A stretch of 64,000 nucleotides of DNA, taken from positions 328,501 through 392,500 of the forward strand of contig NZ_JAGT01000001.1 of assembly GCF_000526795.1 (NCBI RefSeq), in the 5' to 3' direction. Made by a program: the position numbers and the translations under genes. Origin of the DNA: Ruminococcus flavefaciens AE3010 (GTDB lineage Bacteria; Bacillota; Clostridia; Oscillospirales; Ruminococcaceae). The notes below the pieces were generated by a model. That model searched no databases. It was given only the letters and a program-made list of their open reading frames with translations, and had not been told where the DNA came from. Shown here piece by piece: positions 29,001-36,769 of the stretch. Positions within the stretch are counted from its first letter, which is position 1. Each line of letters opens with the position of its first letter.

Positions 29001-29970
29001 TGTCAGCATTGGGGAGAGTGAGCTCTTCAAGAGCTATACACTTCTGGAACACCTTTTCTCCCAGCTGCTCCGAGCCGCCCTTGATGACAGCCTTTTTCAG
29101 TGAAGTACAGCCGCTGAATGCATATGCGCCGAGAGTTGTAGTTGCCTCGGGAACAGTCACCTCTGTGATGGAGGTACAGTCTGAAAAGGCATATGCGCGG
29201 ACAGTTGGCAGCGTTTCGGGGAGCACAACTTCCTTCAGTGAGCGGCAGCCGCTGAAAGCGTATCTGTCAATAAGCTGCAAACCGTCGGGGAGAGTGATGC
29301 TCTCCAGCTTTGAACAGTCCGCAAAAGCAAATACTCCAATGGTCTGCAGGGACTTTGGAAGATTTATCTTTTTGAGTGCGGGACAGGTGCCGAATGCAGT
29401 ATTATCGATAGATGTTATGGTGTCGGAGAGAATTACCTCCTCAAGATTTGGACAGTTGCAGAAAAGCAGAGCACCGACATTTGTTATGCCGTCGCCCTCG
29501 TTTATGAAAACTGCCTTTTTGATGTCCTTGGCAGATTTTTTGAACTCGGTGTTTTTAGATGAAAAATCAGCTATTTTTCCGCTTCCCTTGATGTATATCG
29601 TGCCGTCCTTGTAAAGATAGAACTTTACATTTTCGCCTACCTCACCCTGCTGTACAGGCTCTTCGTCTGTGGGAAGTGTTGGCGGTGCAGTTACCTGAGC
29701 AGTTGTAGTAACGGCAGCGGCAGTGGTTGTAGCTGCTGTAGTCGAAGCAGCTGCCTTGGTAGTTGTAGCGGCAGCATTTGTGGTGGTGACCTGAGTTGTC
29801 GTTGCTGCGGCAGTAGTTGTAGTTACAGCTGCGTCAGCCATTACATGGTCAGCGATAATACTTATATCAGCTTGTGTGTCGATACTGCCTGTACATTCGG
29901 CAGTTGAAGGTATCGCAGCAGAAACGCACATTACAGTACTGAGTGCGGCTGCGGTGATTTTTTTCAGCAT
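26005..29970 (-). CDS. giant secreted leucine-rich-repeat (BspA-type) dockerin protein
   Basis: 1321 residues. Signal peptide, then a Thr/Ala-rich linker (about 50-95), then a short beta region, then LRR_5 repeats with the pattern IGxxAFxxCxxLxxxxIPxxVxxIG (about 150-1180), and a C-terminal dockerin (LGDVDNNKAVNAVDASAVL, ADVDGNSDVNAVDASYILEY). The LRR part is built of larger units of about 188 residues, each carrying a non-LRR island WLGxLFxxYxSGYTYxV, seen five times. BspA-type repeats usually bind proteins or surfaces. With a dockerin this is probably a non-enzymatic adhesin or organiser in the cellulosome. Strong promoter upstream at 30004-30032. Confidence 0.9.
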   Translation of the reverse strand: MLKKITAAALSTVMCVSAAIPSTAECTGSIDTQADISIIADHVMADAAVTTTTAAATTTQVTTTNAAATTTKAAASTTAATTTAAAVTTTAQVTAPPTLPTDEEPVQQGEVGENVKFYLYKDGTIYIKGSGKIADFSSKNTEFKKSAKDIKKAVFINEGDGITNVGALLFCNCPNLEEVILSDTITSIDNTAFGTCPALKKINLPKSLQTIGVFAFADCSKLESITLPDGLQLIDRYAFSGCRSLKEVVLPETLPTVRAYAFSDCTSITEVTVPEATTTLGAYAFSGCTSLKKAVIKGGSEQLGEKVFQKCIALEELTLPNADTAIFRENDAAPLKWLGTLFGDYVSGYTYKVDYSDISRYIPVSLTKITITGGTSISDGAFYGFSSLTSVSIPDAAVRIGDDSFKGCSAMSEFKMPSKATYIGSSAFEDCQKINVDIPAGVTEIGEKAFEKCYAITKINVPEATNKIGAYAFAECTSLEKAVISSCKDGIGNNIFYKCIALSNLTLPYAGFDPDKAAAKSSSWLGDLFDGYISGYTYNVQLDENKSAYIPASLSKITITGGSNLPDDTFYGLNTLTSVSIPDDTTYIGNRSFCGCSNLSEFEMPSKAAYIGSSAFEGCEKINVDIPKGVETIGEKAFARCLSITEFNVPEATNEIGAYAFAECTSMTKAVIATCKNGIGNNIFYKCIGLSDLTLPYAGFDPLNAAGKTSSWLGDLFDGYISGYTYKVELNETKSAYIPASLSKITITGGSNLPDDTFYGLSTLTSVSIPDDTEYIGNRSFCGCSDLSEFKMPGSANYIGDSAFEGCEKINVDIPKGVTAIGEKAFARCLSITKINVPEATDRIGAYAFAECTALEKAVIATCKNGIGKNIFNKCISLSDLTLPYAALAPEDAATDKAAWLGVLFGDYVSGYTYKVTKDDMTCYIPASLQKITITGGKVIPSDAFYGLSTLTSVSIPDDTTYIGHRAFCGCSGLSDFNMPSKNTFIGMQAFENCSALNTDIPAGVTEIGEKAFAGCRSVTEINVPEATKKIGSYAFAECTSMSKAVINGEDTDIGKNCFYKCIGLNSLTLPYNLTEYEKKFTNATDWFKDLFGGYVSGYTYAVTDGDDKVYVPASLKDVVITCGNELPDETFMNFNLENITLPKTVETIGDNAFKGCSSVMNVFYPDTQEAWDKVSVGENNDILNDKLRVLGDDGEYHNVITRPTTATTTALSTTTTTATTTTAPVTTPVANDYSLGDVDNNKAVNAVDASAVLTDYAMTSTNKKSELTEAQKKAADVDGNSDVNAVDASYILEYYAYSSTVKDKPMTMAEFMADKKAKTK
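26680..28970 (-). repeat. long internal repeats in the LRR-dockerin gene (about 560-bp units)
   Basis: The WLG...SGYTY island recurs near 28963, 28400, 27838, 27271 and 26712, a spacing of about 561-567 bases. The middle units are almost identical over long stretches (for example NLPDDTFYGL in two units), which points to recent unequal exchange. Confidence 0.85.
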
Positions 29971-30003
29971 TTTTTACGCTCCTTTATATAGAAATACTAT
30001 TAT

Positions 30004-30032
30004 ATTATATACTAAAACATATAGATTGTCAA
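30004..30032 (-). promoter_or_regulatory. promoter of the LRR-dockerin gene
   Basis: Perfect TTGACA (30032-30027) and TATAAT (30009-30004), 17-base spacer, 34 bases before the ATG. Confidence 0.88.
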
Positions 30033-30085
30033 ATCACATTTTGTCATTATCACAGTTATCTGACCGAAATAAGAATATAAACTTC

Positions 30086-30114
30086 TTGACTGTCAAGGAA
30101 ATATGGGCTATAAT
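30086..30114 (+). promoter_or_regulatory. promoter of the AlbA_2 gene
   Basis: TTGACT (30086-30091) and TATAAT (30109-30114), 17-base spacer. It lies back to back with the LRR-dockerin promoter. Confidence 0.87.
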
Positions 30115-30136
30115 ATATTTGGAAAGGGGAATGGGT

Positions 30137-30586
30137 ATGATCGATATTATGCACCTTGAGAAATACAAGGAAACTAACCGTTTAGAAGCGAAAAAAGCTG
30201 TTGGCGGACTTCCCGACAGCCTGTGGGAGACCTATTCCGCCTTTGCAAATACTCTCGGCGGCGTAATACTCCTCGGTGTTGAGGAGCTGGAGGACAAGTC
30301 CCTGAGACCTGTTGACCTGCCTGACCCAGAATGGCTGCTCAGCGACTTCTGGGACATTATCAACGATAAGCGAAAGGTTAGCCGCAATATTCTCACAAAG
30401 GACGATGTTCAGATAAAGCGCATAGACGGCAAACATATCATAGTGATAATCGTTCCCAAGCTGAAAAAGGGCGAGGAACCCATATATATCGGCGGGAGCA
30501 TCTACACGGGCACCTATAAGCGAAGCGGCGACGGAGACTATAAGTGCTCCGTAGAGGAAGTAGCTGAGATGCTGAGACTTAAATAG
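30137..30586 (+). CDS. stand-alone AlbA_2 / Schlafen-like domain protein
   Basis: 149 residues from ATG 30137, 7 bases after AAGGGG; a frame reaching back to 29876 crosses the promoters and is rejected. The whole protein is one AlbA_2 domain: start MIDIMHLEKYKETNRLEAKK, then SLWETYSAFANTLGGVILLG (the conserved NTxGGxLxxG), then IIVIIVPKLKKGEEPIYI and GTYKRSGDGDYKCS. In larger proteins this domain precedes a GHKL-like ATPase and winged helix, absent here. Family members bind nucleic acid or nucleotides; the job of this short form is unknown. Confidence 0.88.
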   Translation: MIDIMHLEKYKETNRLEAKKAVGGLPDSLWETYSAFANTLGGVILLGVEELEDKSLRPVDLPDPEWLLSDFWDIINDKRKVSRNILTKDDVQIKRIDGKHIIVIIVPKLKKGEEPIYIGGSIYTGTYKRSGDGDYKCSVEEVAEMLRLK

Positions 30587-30597
30587 CATTTAATAAG

Positions 30598-30636
30598 AGG
30601 GAGAGACTTGCGGAAAAAGTCTCTCCCTGATTTTTT
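30598..30636 (+). terminator. terminator after the AlbA_2 gene
   Basis: A 12-bp stem (AGGGAGAGACTT with AAGTCTCTCCCT), then GATTTTTT. Confidence 0.92.
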
Positions 30637-30704
30637 CAGAATATGTCAGAAATTCTTTCTGCATTGCGAGTGTAATATATGAATGCATTCAAAGGGGTGA
30701 AACG

Positions 30705-31283
30705 ATGACAGACAAAGAGCTGCGCCGCAAAATGGAGCAGTCTCCCGAGGAGGGCAGGCGCGGATTGTTTGAAGAATACTGCGGTTACGTCTATGCCATA
30801 TGCGCAAATAAGCTTAAAGGCTGCGGCGCAAGTGAGGACATTGACGAATGTATCAGCGATACATTCGCGGCGGTATTTGCCTATCTGGACAGACACACAG
30901 GCGCGGACGGCGACCTGAAAGGAATAATCGGAACTATAGCAAGGCGAACTGCCATTAGCTATTTCAGACGGCTTGCTGCCAAAAGCGATACAACTGTATC
31001 CATTGATTCCGAAAGTCTCGGAGAGCTGTCAGCCGACATAAGAGTTGAGGAAGCTGCCGAGGGCTCAGCGCTGCGAGAAGCTGTTCTTGACTGCGTGAAC
31101 AGGCTGGGCGAGCCTGATTCGACTATCATCGTTTACTTCTACTATTACGGTATGAAAACAAAACAAATAGCTTCACTTACAGGAATGAGCGACTCTGCCG
31201 TGCAGCAGAGACTGAGCAGGTCAAGAAAAAGGCTCAGGGAGCTGCTGAGTGAAGCAGGTATCACAGAGGAGGGATTTCAGTGA
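30705..31283 (+). CDS. ECF-type RNA polymerase sigma factor (second)
   Basis: 192 residues. Region 2 (about 15-90) includes EEYCGYVYAICANKLKG, IDECISDTFAAVFAYL and GIIGTIARRTAISYFRRL. Region 4 (about 125-180) includes DSTIIVYFYYYGMKTKQIA and MSDSAVQQRLSRSRKRL. GGGGTGA lies before the ATG. The stop overlaps the start of a membrane protein gene by 4 bases (GTGA), so sigma and likely anti-sigma are coupled. It is a separate pair from the one at 177-731, with little similarity by eye. Confidence 0.93.
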   Translation: MTDKELRRKMEQSPEEGRRGLFEEYCGYVYAICANKLKGCGASEDIDECISDTFAAVFAYLDRHTGADGDLKGIIGTIARRTAISYFRRLAAKSDTTVSIDSESLGELSADIRVEEAAEGSALREAVLDCVNRLGEPDSTIIVYFYYYGMKTKQIASLTGMSDSAVQQRLSRSRKRLRELLSEAGITEEGFQ

Positions 31284-32248
31284 GATTTGATGATCTATTC
31301 AGCAATATCAGCGACAAAACAGCAGGCAGGCTCTCGGAAGAGTATCCCGTCCTCAAAGACGAGCATAAAGAGAGGTTATACGCCATGAGTAAAAGAAAGT
31401 ACAATATAAATGAAACATTCGACAATAACGGCAGCGAGGTCTCGGGAGTTGAGAAATACCGCAGACCAAAATGGTACAACGGCGCAAGCATTGCAGCTGC
31501 GGCTGTGCTGCTTGTGGCTGGAATAGGCGGCAGTATCGCATTTATAAGCCGTAACGGTCATTCTCCTGCGGCAGTGGTGGAGAGCAGCATTACCGAGACT
31601 ACCGAGGCAGTCACAGAAGAAGTCACCGAGGAAATAACGGAGATAGCAGAGGAAGTTTCCGCACCTGAAGAAGTTGACGCCAACGCTATCGCCAAGGAGC
31701 TTACCGACGCTTACAGAGATTTCGCCTGTGAACTTCACGGGGGATCTCTTGAAGTTGATAAGTCTAATGTCGTTACAAAGACAGTGGTATATCAAAGCTG
31801 TGTTGAATATCAGAGAGAGTTCTATCGTGTCACCGACCCGAGATATCCCACATGGACTGATGTCGAAAAGCGCTGCTATGAGATATTCGACGCAAAACTG
31901 GGACAGGTAATACTTGACAATTGTATGTGCGATAAGGAAGAGGATATCAACTGCGATACATTTATGTATACAACAGACAATGGATACTTTATCGAAAAGT
32001 CTGTTCATGATGATAGCAATGGTCCATTTGATTGGGACGAGGACGATGTAAATGTCAAGACAGACGAGAACGGAAATATTATTACAGTTCGCCATAGATC
32101 AGGCTTTAATGGCGGTGGAGAGAAATATACTGTTGAGACAGACTTTACGATCACCAATACCGAGAACGGCTGGCGCATAAGCAAGGCAGAAGAAAAGCTC
32201 CTCGGCGTACCCGAGTACGATAATTACGACCCAAACACAGATCAATAA
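31280..32248 (+). CDS. membrane protein paired with ECF sigma (likely anti-sigma/sensor)
   Basis: 322 residues with GTG start at 31280 inside the sigma stop. Residues 1-65 are cytoplasmic and charged. One membrane segment lies at about 73-92 (ASIAAAAVLLVAGIGGSIAF). A Thr/Glu-rich stalk (TETTEAVTEEVTEEITE) leads to an extracytoplasmic domain of about 200 residues with no family I recognise. Anti-sigma function is inferred from the coupling; the N-terminal domain has no visible HxxxCxxC zinc motif. Confidence 0.82.
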   Translation: MRFDDLFSNISDKTAGRLSEEYPVLKDEHKERLYAMSKRKYNINETFDNNGSEVSGVEKYRRPKWYNGASIAAAAVLLVAGIGGSIAFISRNGHSPAAVVESSITETTEAVTEEVTEEITEIAEEVSAPEEVDANAIAKELTDAYRDFACELHGGSLEVDKSNVVTKTVVYQSCVEYQREFYRVTDPRYPTWTDVEKRCYEIFDAKLGQVILDNCMCDKEEDINCDTFMYTTDNGYFIEKSVHDDSNGPFDWDEDDVNVKTDENGNIITVRHRSGFNGGGEKYTVETDFTITNTENGWRISKAEEKLLGVPEYDNYDPNTDQ

Positions 32249-32249
32249 A

Positions 32250-32283
32250 CAAAAAAGGGACTGCATGAAGCAGTCCCTTATTT
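32250..32283. terminator. bidirectional terminator
   Basis: A 10-bp stem (32255-32264 with 32270-32279) with A run left and TTATTT right, between the sigma operon and the pta side. Confidence 0.9.
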
Positions 32284-32292
32284 ACATTGTAT

Positions 32293-32383
32293 AGTGCCAG
32301 CGAGCGAAAGCAGATTAACGTTTACATAAACAGTAAGCGAGCTTGCGAGCGCCAACGTGGCAAGGGTGCGCAGGCTCTGCGCT
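32293..32383 (-). repeat. 91-bp dispersed element, copy 1
   Basis: Shares start (agtgcc), centre (gaaagcaga) and end (gcgcaggctctgcgct) with 40241-40331, also 91 bp long, about three-quarters identical by eye. Its right end includes the palindrome GCGCAGGCTCTGCGC. It abuts the pta stop codon, so it lies in the pta 3' region. Confidence 0.75.
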
Positions 32384-33399
32384 TAAGCCATGCCAGCTGT
32401 GATGATAGCCATTTTGTAAACTTCGTCAGCGTTGCAGCCTCTTGAAAGGTCGTTGATAGGAGCGTTAAGTCCCTGAAGAATAGGACCGTAAGCCTCATAG
32501 CCGCCAAGTCTCTGAGCGATCTTGTAGCCGATGTTGCCTGCTTCGATAAGCGGGAAGATAAATGTGTTAGCCTGTCCTGCAACCTTTGAGTCAGGGCACT
32601 TTGTCTTAGCAACTTCTGCTGAAACAGCAGCGTCGAACTGGAACTCACCGTCGATAACCAGGTTAGGATCAATGTTTCTTGCTTCGATAACAGCGTCGTG
32701 GCTGAGCTGAACTGTGCCGCCCTTGCCTGAGCCGTATGTGGAGAAGCTGAGAACAGCTACCTTAGGATCGATACCGAAGAAATCAGCAGTCTTTGCAGTC
32801 TCAACAGCAACCTCTGCAAGCTTTCTTGCACCTGTGAGAACAACATTGCCCTCCTTGTCAACTGTATCTTCATAGCTGAGGTTGATAGCGCAGTCGCCCA
32901 TAGCGATCTTTTCTTCCTTGCCGTCCTTTTCGCGGAAAAGAATGAATGAAGAGCTGACAAGGTTAGAGCCCTTCTTAGTCTTGATGATCTGGAGAGCAGG
33001 TCTTACTGTATCAGCTGTGGAGTATGTAGCACCGCCGAGAAGAGCGTCTGCCTTGCCTGCCTTAACGAGCATTGTGCCGAAGTAGTTGGACTTTGCCAGA
33101 GCTGCGCGGCACTCGTCCTCAGTCATCTTGCCCTTTCTGAGCTCGAACATCTGAGCTACGAGAGCGTCCATTTCAGGATATGTAGCAGGGTCAACGATCT
33201 CAGCGCCGTCGATATTGAAGCCGCCGTTCTTGGCAGCAGCCTTTACCTCGTCAACGTTGCCGCAGAGGATAACGCCCATAAGGTTTTCCTTGATAAGTCT
33301 GTCAGCTGCGGAGAGGATACGGGGATCGCTGCCTTCAGTGAAGACGATAGTTTTCTTGCTGGATTTGAGATTTGCTATAAGCTTGTCAAACATTCCCAT
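32383..33399 (-). CDS. pta: phosphate acetyltransferase
   Basis: 338 residues, the full length of the short Pta class. It makes acetyl phosphate from acetyl-CoA in the acetate branch of fermentation, which yields ATP through acetate kinase. Recognisable stretches are TIVFTEGSDPRILSAADRL at the N-terminus, GGATYSTADTVRPALQIIKT in the middle, and LVIDGEFQFDAAV and GQANTFIFPLIEAGNIGYK toward the C-terminus. GGAGG is 9 bases before ATG 33399. It is a single-gene unit; no ackA is next to it, unlike in many relatives. Confidence 0.97.
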   Translation of the reverse strand: MGMFDKLIANLKSSKKTIVFTEGSDPRILSAADRLIKENLMGVILCGNVDEVKAAAKNGGFNIDGAEIVDPATYPEMDALVAQMFELRKGKMTEDECRAALAKSNYFGTMLVKAGKADALLGGATYSTADTVRPALQIIKTKKGSNLVSSSFILFREKDGKEEKIAMGDCAINLSYEDTVDKEGNVVLTGARKLAEVAVETAKTADFFGIDPKVAVLSFSTYGSGKGGTVQLSHDAVIEARNIDPNLVIDGEFQFDAAVSAEVAKTKCPDSKVAGQANTFIFPLIEAGNIGYKIAQRLGGYEAYGPILQGLNAPINDLSRGCNADEVYKMAIITAGMA

Positions 33400-33437
33400 T
33401 TTGAGAGACCTCCATTGGATTTAAATTTTACCATTAC

Positions 33438-33466
33438 ATTATATCACGTTTGTTTTCCAAAGTCAA
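33438..33466 (-). promoter_or_regulatory. promoter of pta
   Basis: TTGACT (33466-33461) and TATAAT (33443-33438), 17-base spacer, minus strand. Confidence 0.85.
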
Positions 33467-33598
33467 ATAGTAATTAGTGATTAGTTATTAGAAAGTAGTG
33501 AGTAGAAAGTAGAGAGTAGAAATGAGAAACAAGCAAAACGAATCAAATCCAATGTTCTAAATTTACAACTCTGATCACTAACCACTTGTCACTATTAT
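33463..33598. repeat. low-complexity imperfect inverted repeat
   Basis: Left side has repeated agtaatta/agtgatta and agtagaaagtag words; the right side (ctgatcactaaccacttgtcactat) is roughly the reverse complement of the left. It sits between pta and the end of the B12-uptake operon. It could fold as a long weak hairpin. No gene. Confidence 0.5.
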
Positions 33599-33599
33599 A

Positions 33600-34286
33600 T
33601 CAGACTCCGTATTTGACCTTTATTCTTTGCAGTTTCTCCCCGAATGGCAGTGCAAGCAGATAGAGGAACAGCACATTTGATACTGCATATGACACAGTAT
33701 AGGGGATAGCTGAGACCAGTGCGGCTGCATAGAGCTTCACACTGAAGCCCTCGTTATACCACAGCACTGTCCATATATCCATGAAAAAAGAATAGCCGAT
33801 ACCTGCAATAAAGCCGTATATCAGCAGCAGAGCGCGGCTTTTCAGCAACGGTTTTGAGAGCATACCTGCGAATAATCCGATAAGTCCCCAAGCAAGCATC
33901 TGAAAAGCTGTCCACGGTCCCTGTCCGAAGTAGAAATTGGAGAGTATCGCGGAGAGAGAGCCCACAAGGAAGCCTGCTTCGCCGCCGAGATACAGGGCTG
34001 TAATGATAGTGAGCGCCGCCACAGGTTTCAGAAATGGGATAAAACGTCCTGCAAAACAGAGCGCTGTCATAACTGCGACAATGACCATACGCCGAGTACC
34101 CGTGGACTTTTTCTCGAAACCTGCCGCAAAGAGCAGAAGTGCAAGAACTGCCACTGCAAGAGCAATGATAATATGCTTTTTTTCGTCGAAAGCAAGCGTG
34201 CCGAGGATAGTTATGACGGGGATTATCACAAACGGAACTGCTATTTTTATAGTATTCCGCAGATTCTTGTTTCTGATAAGGAGCAT
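33600..34286 (-). CDS. ECF transporter substrate-binding (S) component, probably for cobalamin
   Basis: 228 residues with six to seven hydrophobic segments: IAVPFVIIPVITILGTLAF, IIIALAVAVLALLLFAAGF, and in the second half MVIVAVMTALCFAGRFIPF, ALTIITALYLGGEAGFLVGS and GYSFFMDIWTVLWY. This fits integral membrane S components of energy-coupling-factor importers. It directly follows the ATPase stop codon (TAAATG, AAGGAG site). The specificity is inferred: the operon starts with a cobalamin riboswitch and encodes two transcobalamin-like proteins, so a CbrT-type vitamin B12 S component is the best guess. Confidence 0.85.
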   Translation of the reverse strand: MLLIRNKNLRNTIKIAVPFVIIPVITILGTLAFDEKKHIIIALAVAVLALLLFAAGFEKKSTGTRRMVIVAVMTALCFAGRFIPFLKPVAALTIITALYLGGEAGFLVGSLSAILSNFYFGQGPWTAFQMLAWGLIGLFAGMLSKPLLKSRALLLIYGFIAGIGYSFFMDIWTVLWYNEGFSVKLYAAALVSAIPYTVSYAVSNVLFLYLLALPFGEKLQRIKVKYGV

Positions 34287-35918
34287 TTATGACTCCTTTC
34301 TGCCGTTTAGGCGGCAAAGCTGTACAGCGTCGTCAATGGTGACTGCATTGTCGAAATACCCCCGTGTCATGCGGCTGACTGCCGTAGTGTAGAAGCTGTT
34401 CTGACGGAAGAACTCGTTGGTTGTACCTGTGGAGACTATCCGTCCGCCGAAGAACATGGCGCATCTGTCAGCACATACAGCGGCGAACTCAACATCATGG
34501 GTCACGACAACAACGGTCACACCGCTGTCTCGGAGCTTGCGGATAACGGCGATAATATTAAGCTTTGCGGCGGCGTCAAGTCCCTTGGTAGGCTCGTCCA
34601 GAAGCAGCAGCTTAGGCTTTGCCGCAAGGACCTTAGCCAGAGCGGTGAGCTGCTGTTCGCCACCCGACAGGTCATATGGGTGCTTGTCCAGAAGATGACT
34701 GATATCATAGGGCAGAGCCGATATATCGGCGTGACACTCTTCAAGCTCCTGACGGACAGTGCTTTTGAGGAATACCGTTTGAACGTCCTGTGGGAGCATA
34801 GCAAGGCACTCACTGTACAGAGAGCGGTTCCTGTAGTCTTTCAGTTTCTTCCCGAACACTTTGATATTGCCGCTGTATGGCTTTAGAAGCCCTGCCGCAG
34901 CTGAAAGGGCGGTAGTTTTTCCCGAACCGTTGTCGCCGAGAATGCAGAATATCTCATTTTCGTATACCTTGAAGCTCAGACCGTCCAGAATATCTCTGCC
35001 TTCACGGGAGTAGCGGAAGTACACGTCTTTGAACTCCATAGCCGCGGACTTTGAGTGCTCATATGATGCCTGCGGCAGTCCGCGAGTGGAATTACAGTAA
35101 TTGTTTTCAATGAAGCTGCGCCCATCGCGGACTGTAAGCGGACAGCTTCCGCTGCCGCTGAGCTCGGCGTAAAGCCGAGCAGCCGCAGGCATACCGCATA
35201 TTATCTCGGAACGGTGTTTCAGCTGAGAGATGACATCTGAGGGCTTGTCCGCGGCGATAAGTCTGACATTATCCATAACGAGCAGCTTATCACAGAGCGG
35301 CACAACGTCTTCAAGATGGTGCTCTGCAATGATAATTGTAATGGAAAGGTCGCTGCAAAGCCGTCTTAGTGTGGATATGAAATCAGCAGCCGCTATCGGG
35401 TCAAGCTGTGCGGTTGGCTCGTCGAGAATGAGCAGCTCGGGCTGCATAACAAGAACAGAAGCCAGATTAAGCAGCTGCTTCTGTCCGCCCGAGAGCTCTG
35501 CCACGTCCTTGTCGTACCAGTTCCCGATACCGAAATAGCTTGCCATTTCGGCGATACGCCGTGATATTTCATCGGGAGGGGTTCCAAGATTTTCCAGCCC
35601 GAAAGCCAGTTCATGCCAGACCTTGTCGGTGACTATCTGCTGTTCGGGCTTTTGCATGACGAAGCCGATAGCTGATGCGGACTGCCTGTCGCTGAGTCGT
35701 GAAAGCTCAGTACCGCAAAAGCTCACAGTGCCCTTTTTATCGCCGAGGGGTGACAGCTCCCGTTTAAGCATGCGCAGCAGAGTTGACTTGCCGCTGCCTG
35801 TAGCTCCGCACAGTACTGCGAACTCGCCCCGTTCAAGTGAAAAGGAAACATTCTCAACGGCAGGGGAGCTGCACAGGGGATATGTAAAGGTCAGACCGCT
35901 GACCGCAAGTATTTCCAT
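34287..35918 (-). CDS. fused EcfA-EcfA' ATPase of an ECF importer
   Basis: 543 residues with two complete ABC ATPase domains. First: Walker A GATGSGKST, signature AELSGGQKQL, Walker B LLILDEPTAQLD. Second (from about 290): Walker A GDNGSGKTT, signature YDLSGGEQQL, Walker B LLLLDEPTKGLD. In most ECF transporters these are two genes; here one gene makes the ATPase pair. It starts 28 bases inside the EcfT gene and ends right at the S-component start. It powers uptake of the vitamin bound by the S component. Confidence 0.95.
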   Translation of the reverse strand: MEILAVSGLTFTYPLCSSPAVENVSFSLERGEFAVLCGATGSGKSTLLRMLKRELSPLGDKKGTVSFCGTELSRLSDRQSASAIGFVMQKPEQQIVTDKVWHELAFGLENLGTPPDEISRRIAEMASYFGIGNWYDKDVAELSGGQKQLLNLASVLVMQPELLILDEPTAQLDPIAAADFISTLRRLCSDLSITIIIAEHHLEDVVPLCDKLLVMDNVRLIAADKPSDVISQLKHRSEIICGMPAAARLYAELSGSGSCPLTVRDGRSFIENNYCNSTRGLPQASYEHSKSAAMEFKDVYFRYSREGRDILDGLSFKVYENEIFCILGDNGSGKTTALSAAAGLLKPYSGNIKVFGKKLKDYRNRSLYSECLAMLPQDVQTVFLKSTVRQELEECHADISALPYDISHLLDKHPYDLSGGEQQLTALAKVLAAKPKLLLLDEPTKGLDAAAKLNIIAVIRKLRDSGVTVVVVTHDVEFAAVCADRCAMFFGGRIVSTGTTNEFFRQNSFYTTAVSRMTRGYFDNAVTIDDAVQLCRLNGRKES

Positions 35919-36769
35919 TTATGGTTCACCACCGTTTCGAGTATCATTGGCATAAGTATCAGAAGAGCGTAGGCTGCAAGACCTGCCGTACCGAGCATAT
36001 CGGGAGAATCAAAGCTTATTGAGGGATAAAACTCAAAGCTGAGTGAATGTGTTCCCACTGCGGCAGCTGTAATGCTCAGAAGCACAAGGTCGCAGAGCAG
36101 AAAAGTCACATCGGAGGCTCTGAATCTGAATCTTTTCATCTGAGAGCGTCTGCCTGTACCGAAGCCCTTTGTCTCCATGCTGTCGGCGGTGATGATGCCG
36201 TTTTCCAGAGCCCATGTGACCATGACGGAAAAGATTCTTGACTTGCCGCGTATATCGTCGATGATATTGTCGTCCTTGTACAGTCCCATTGCCGTCTGAG
36301 CTGCGTTTATCTTAGCGGACTGCCTGCTGAACAGGGGAACGAATCTCATTGCCATTGACAGTACAAGTGACAGCTTAGGCGAGAGAGCTCCCGTGATATA
36401 GAGTAGCTTCTCACTGGTCATTATCTGGGTAAAGGAGCGAAGCAGGTACAGCACACCGATTATCATAGCTGCCGAATTTATGCCGTAGAGAGTAGCTTCA
36501 AGTGTTACGGGATTGTGGTTCATTACAAATAGTACGGTCTTTCCGTTATGGGAGATAAGCGGATTTGCAAGCGCCAGTATCAGGAACAGTACCCAGAAGA
36601 ATATATGAGTTTTACCATGAGACAGACCGTTGCGCATTATGAAGAATGTAACAGCTCCCGCAAGTGAAATTGCCATGAGCCACGGATAATTGCAGAACAT
36701 AGCAATGCCTGTTACGCTGAAAAACCAAACCGCAATAACTATGGGATTATATTCTGAAAAGCTTCTCAT
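35891..36769 (-). CDS. ECF transporter transmembrane coupling protein EcfT (CbiQ family)
   Basis: 292 residues with about six membrane segments. Family marks are MAMRFVPLFSRQSAKI and the coupling-helix region LENGIITADSMETKGFGTG, matching the CbiQ/EcfT pattern around AMxxRGF, with Lys for Arg here. It couples ATP hydrolysis by the fused ATPase to tilting of the S component. Its ATG overlaps the previous gene's stop by 4 bases (ATGA). Confidence 0.93.
   Translation of the reverse strand: MRSFSEYNPIVIAVWFFSVTGIAMFCNYPWLMAISLAGAVTFFIMRNGLSHGKTHIFFWVLFLILALANPLISHNGKTVLFVMNHNPVTLEATLYGINSAAMIIGVLYLLRSFTQIMTSEKLLYITGALSPKLSLVLSMAMRFVPLFSRQSAKINAAQTAMGLYKDDNIIDDIRGKSRIFSVMVTWALENGIITADSMETKGFGTGRRSQMKRFRFRASDVTFLLCDLVLLSITAAAVGTHSLSFEFYPSISFDSPDMLGTAGLAAYALLILMPMILETVVNHKWKYLRSAV

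Noticed and set aside
29876..30136. N-terminal extension of the AlbA_2 gene
   Set aside because: It would read through both back-to-back promoters; AAGGGG before ATG 30137 gives a better start.
31376..32095. Minus-strand frame of 239 codons over the second sigma partner
   Set aside because: Shadow of a gene coupled to the sigma factor; no promoter or ribosome site.
32293..32383. Transposon end or insertion sequence
   Set aside because: No transposase, target duplication or matching inverted ends seen; kept only as a dispersed repeat.
33463..33598. Small RNA gene or attachment site
   Set aside because: Only low-complexity, imperfect inverted words; no promoter plus terminator, no integrase nearby.
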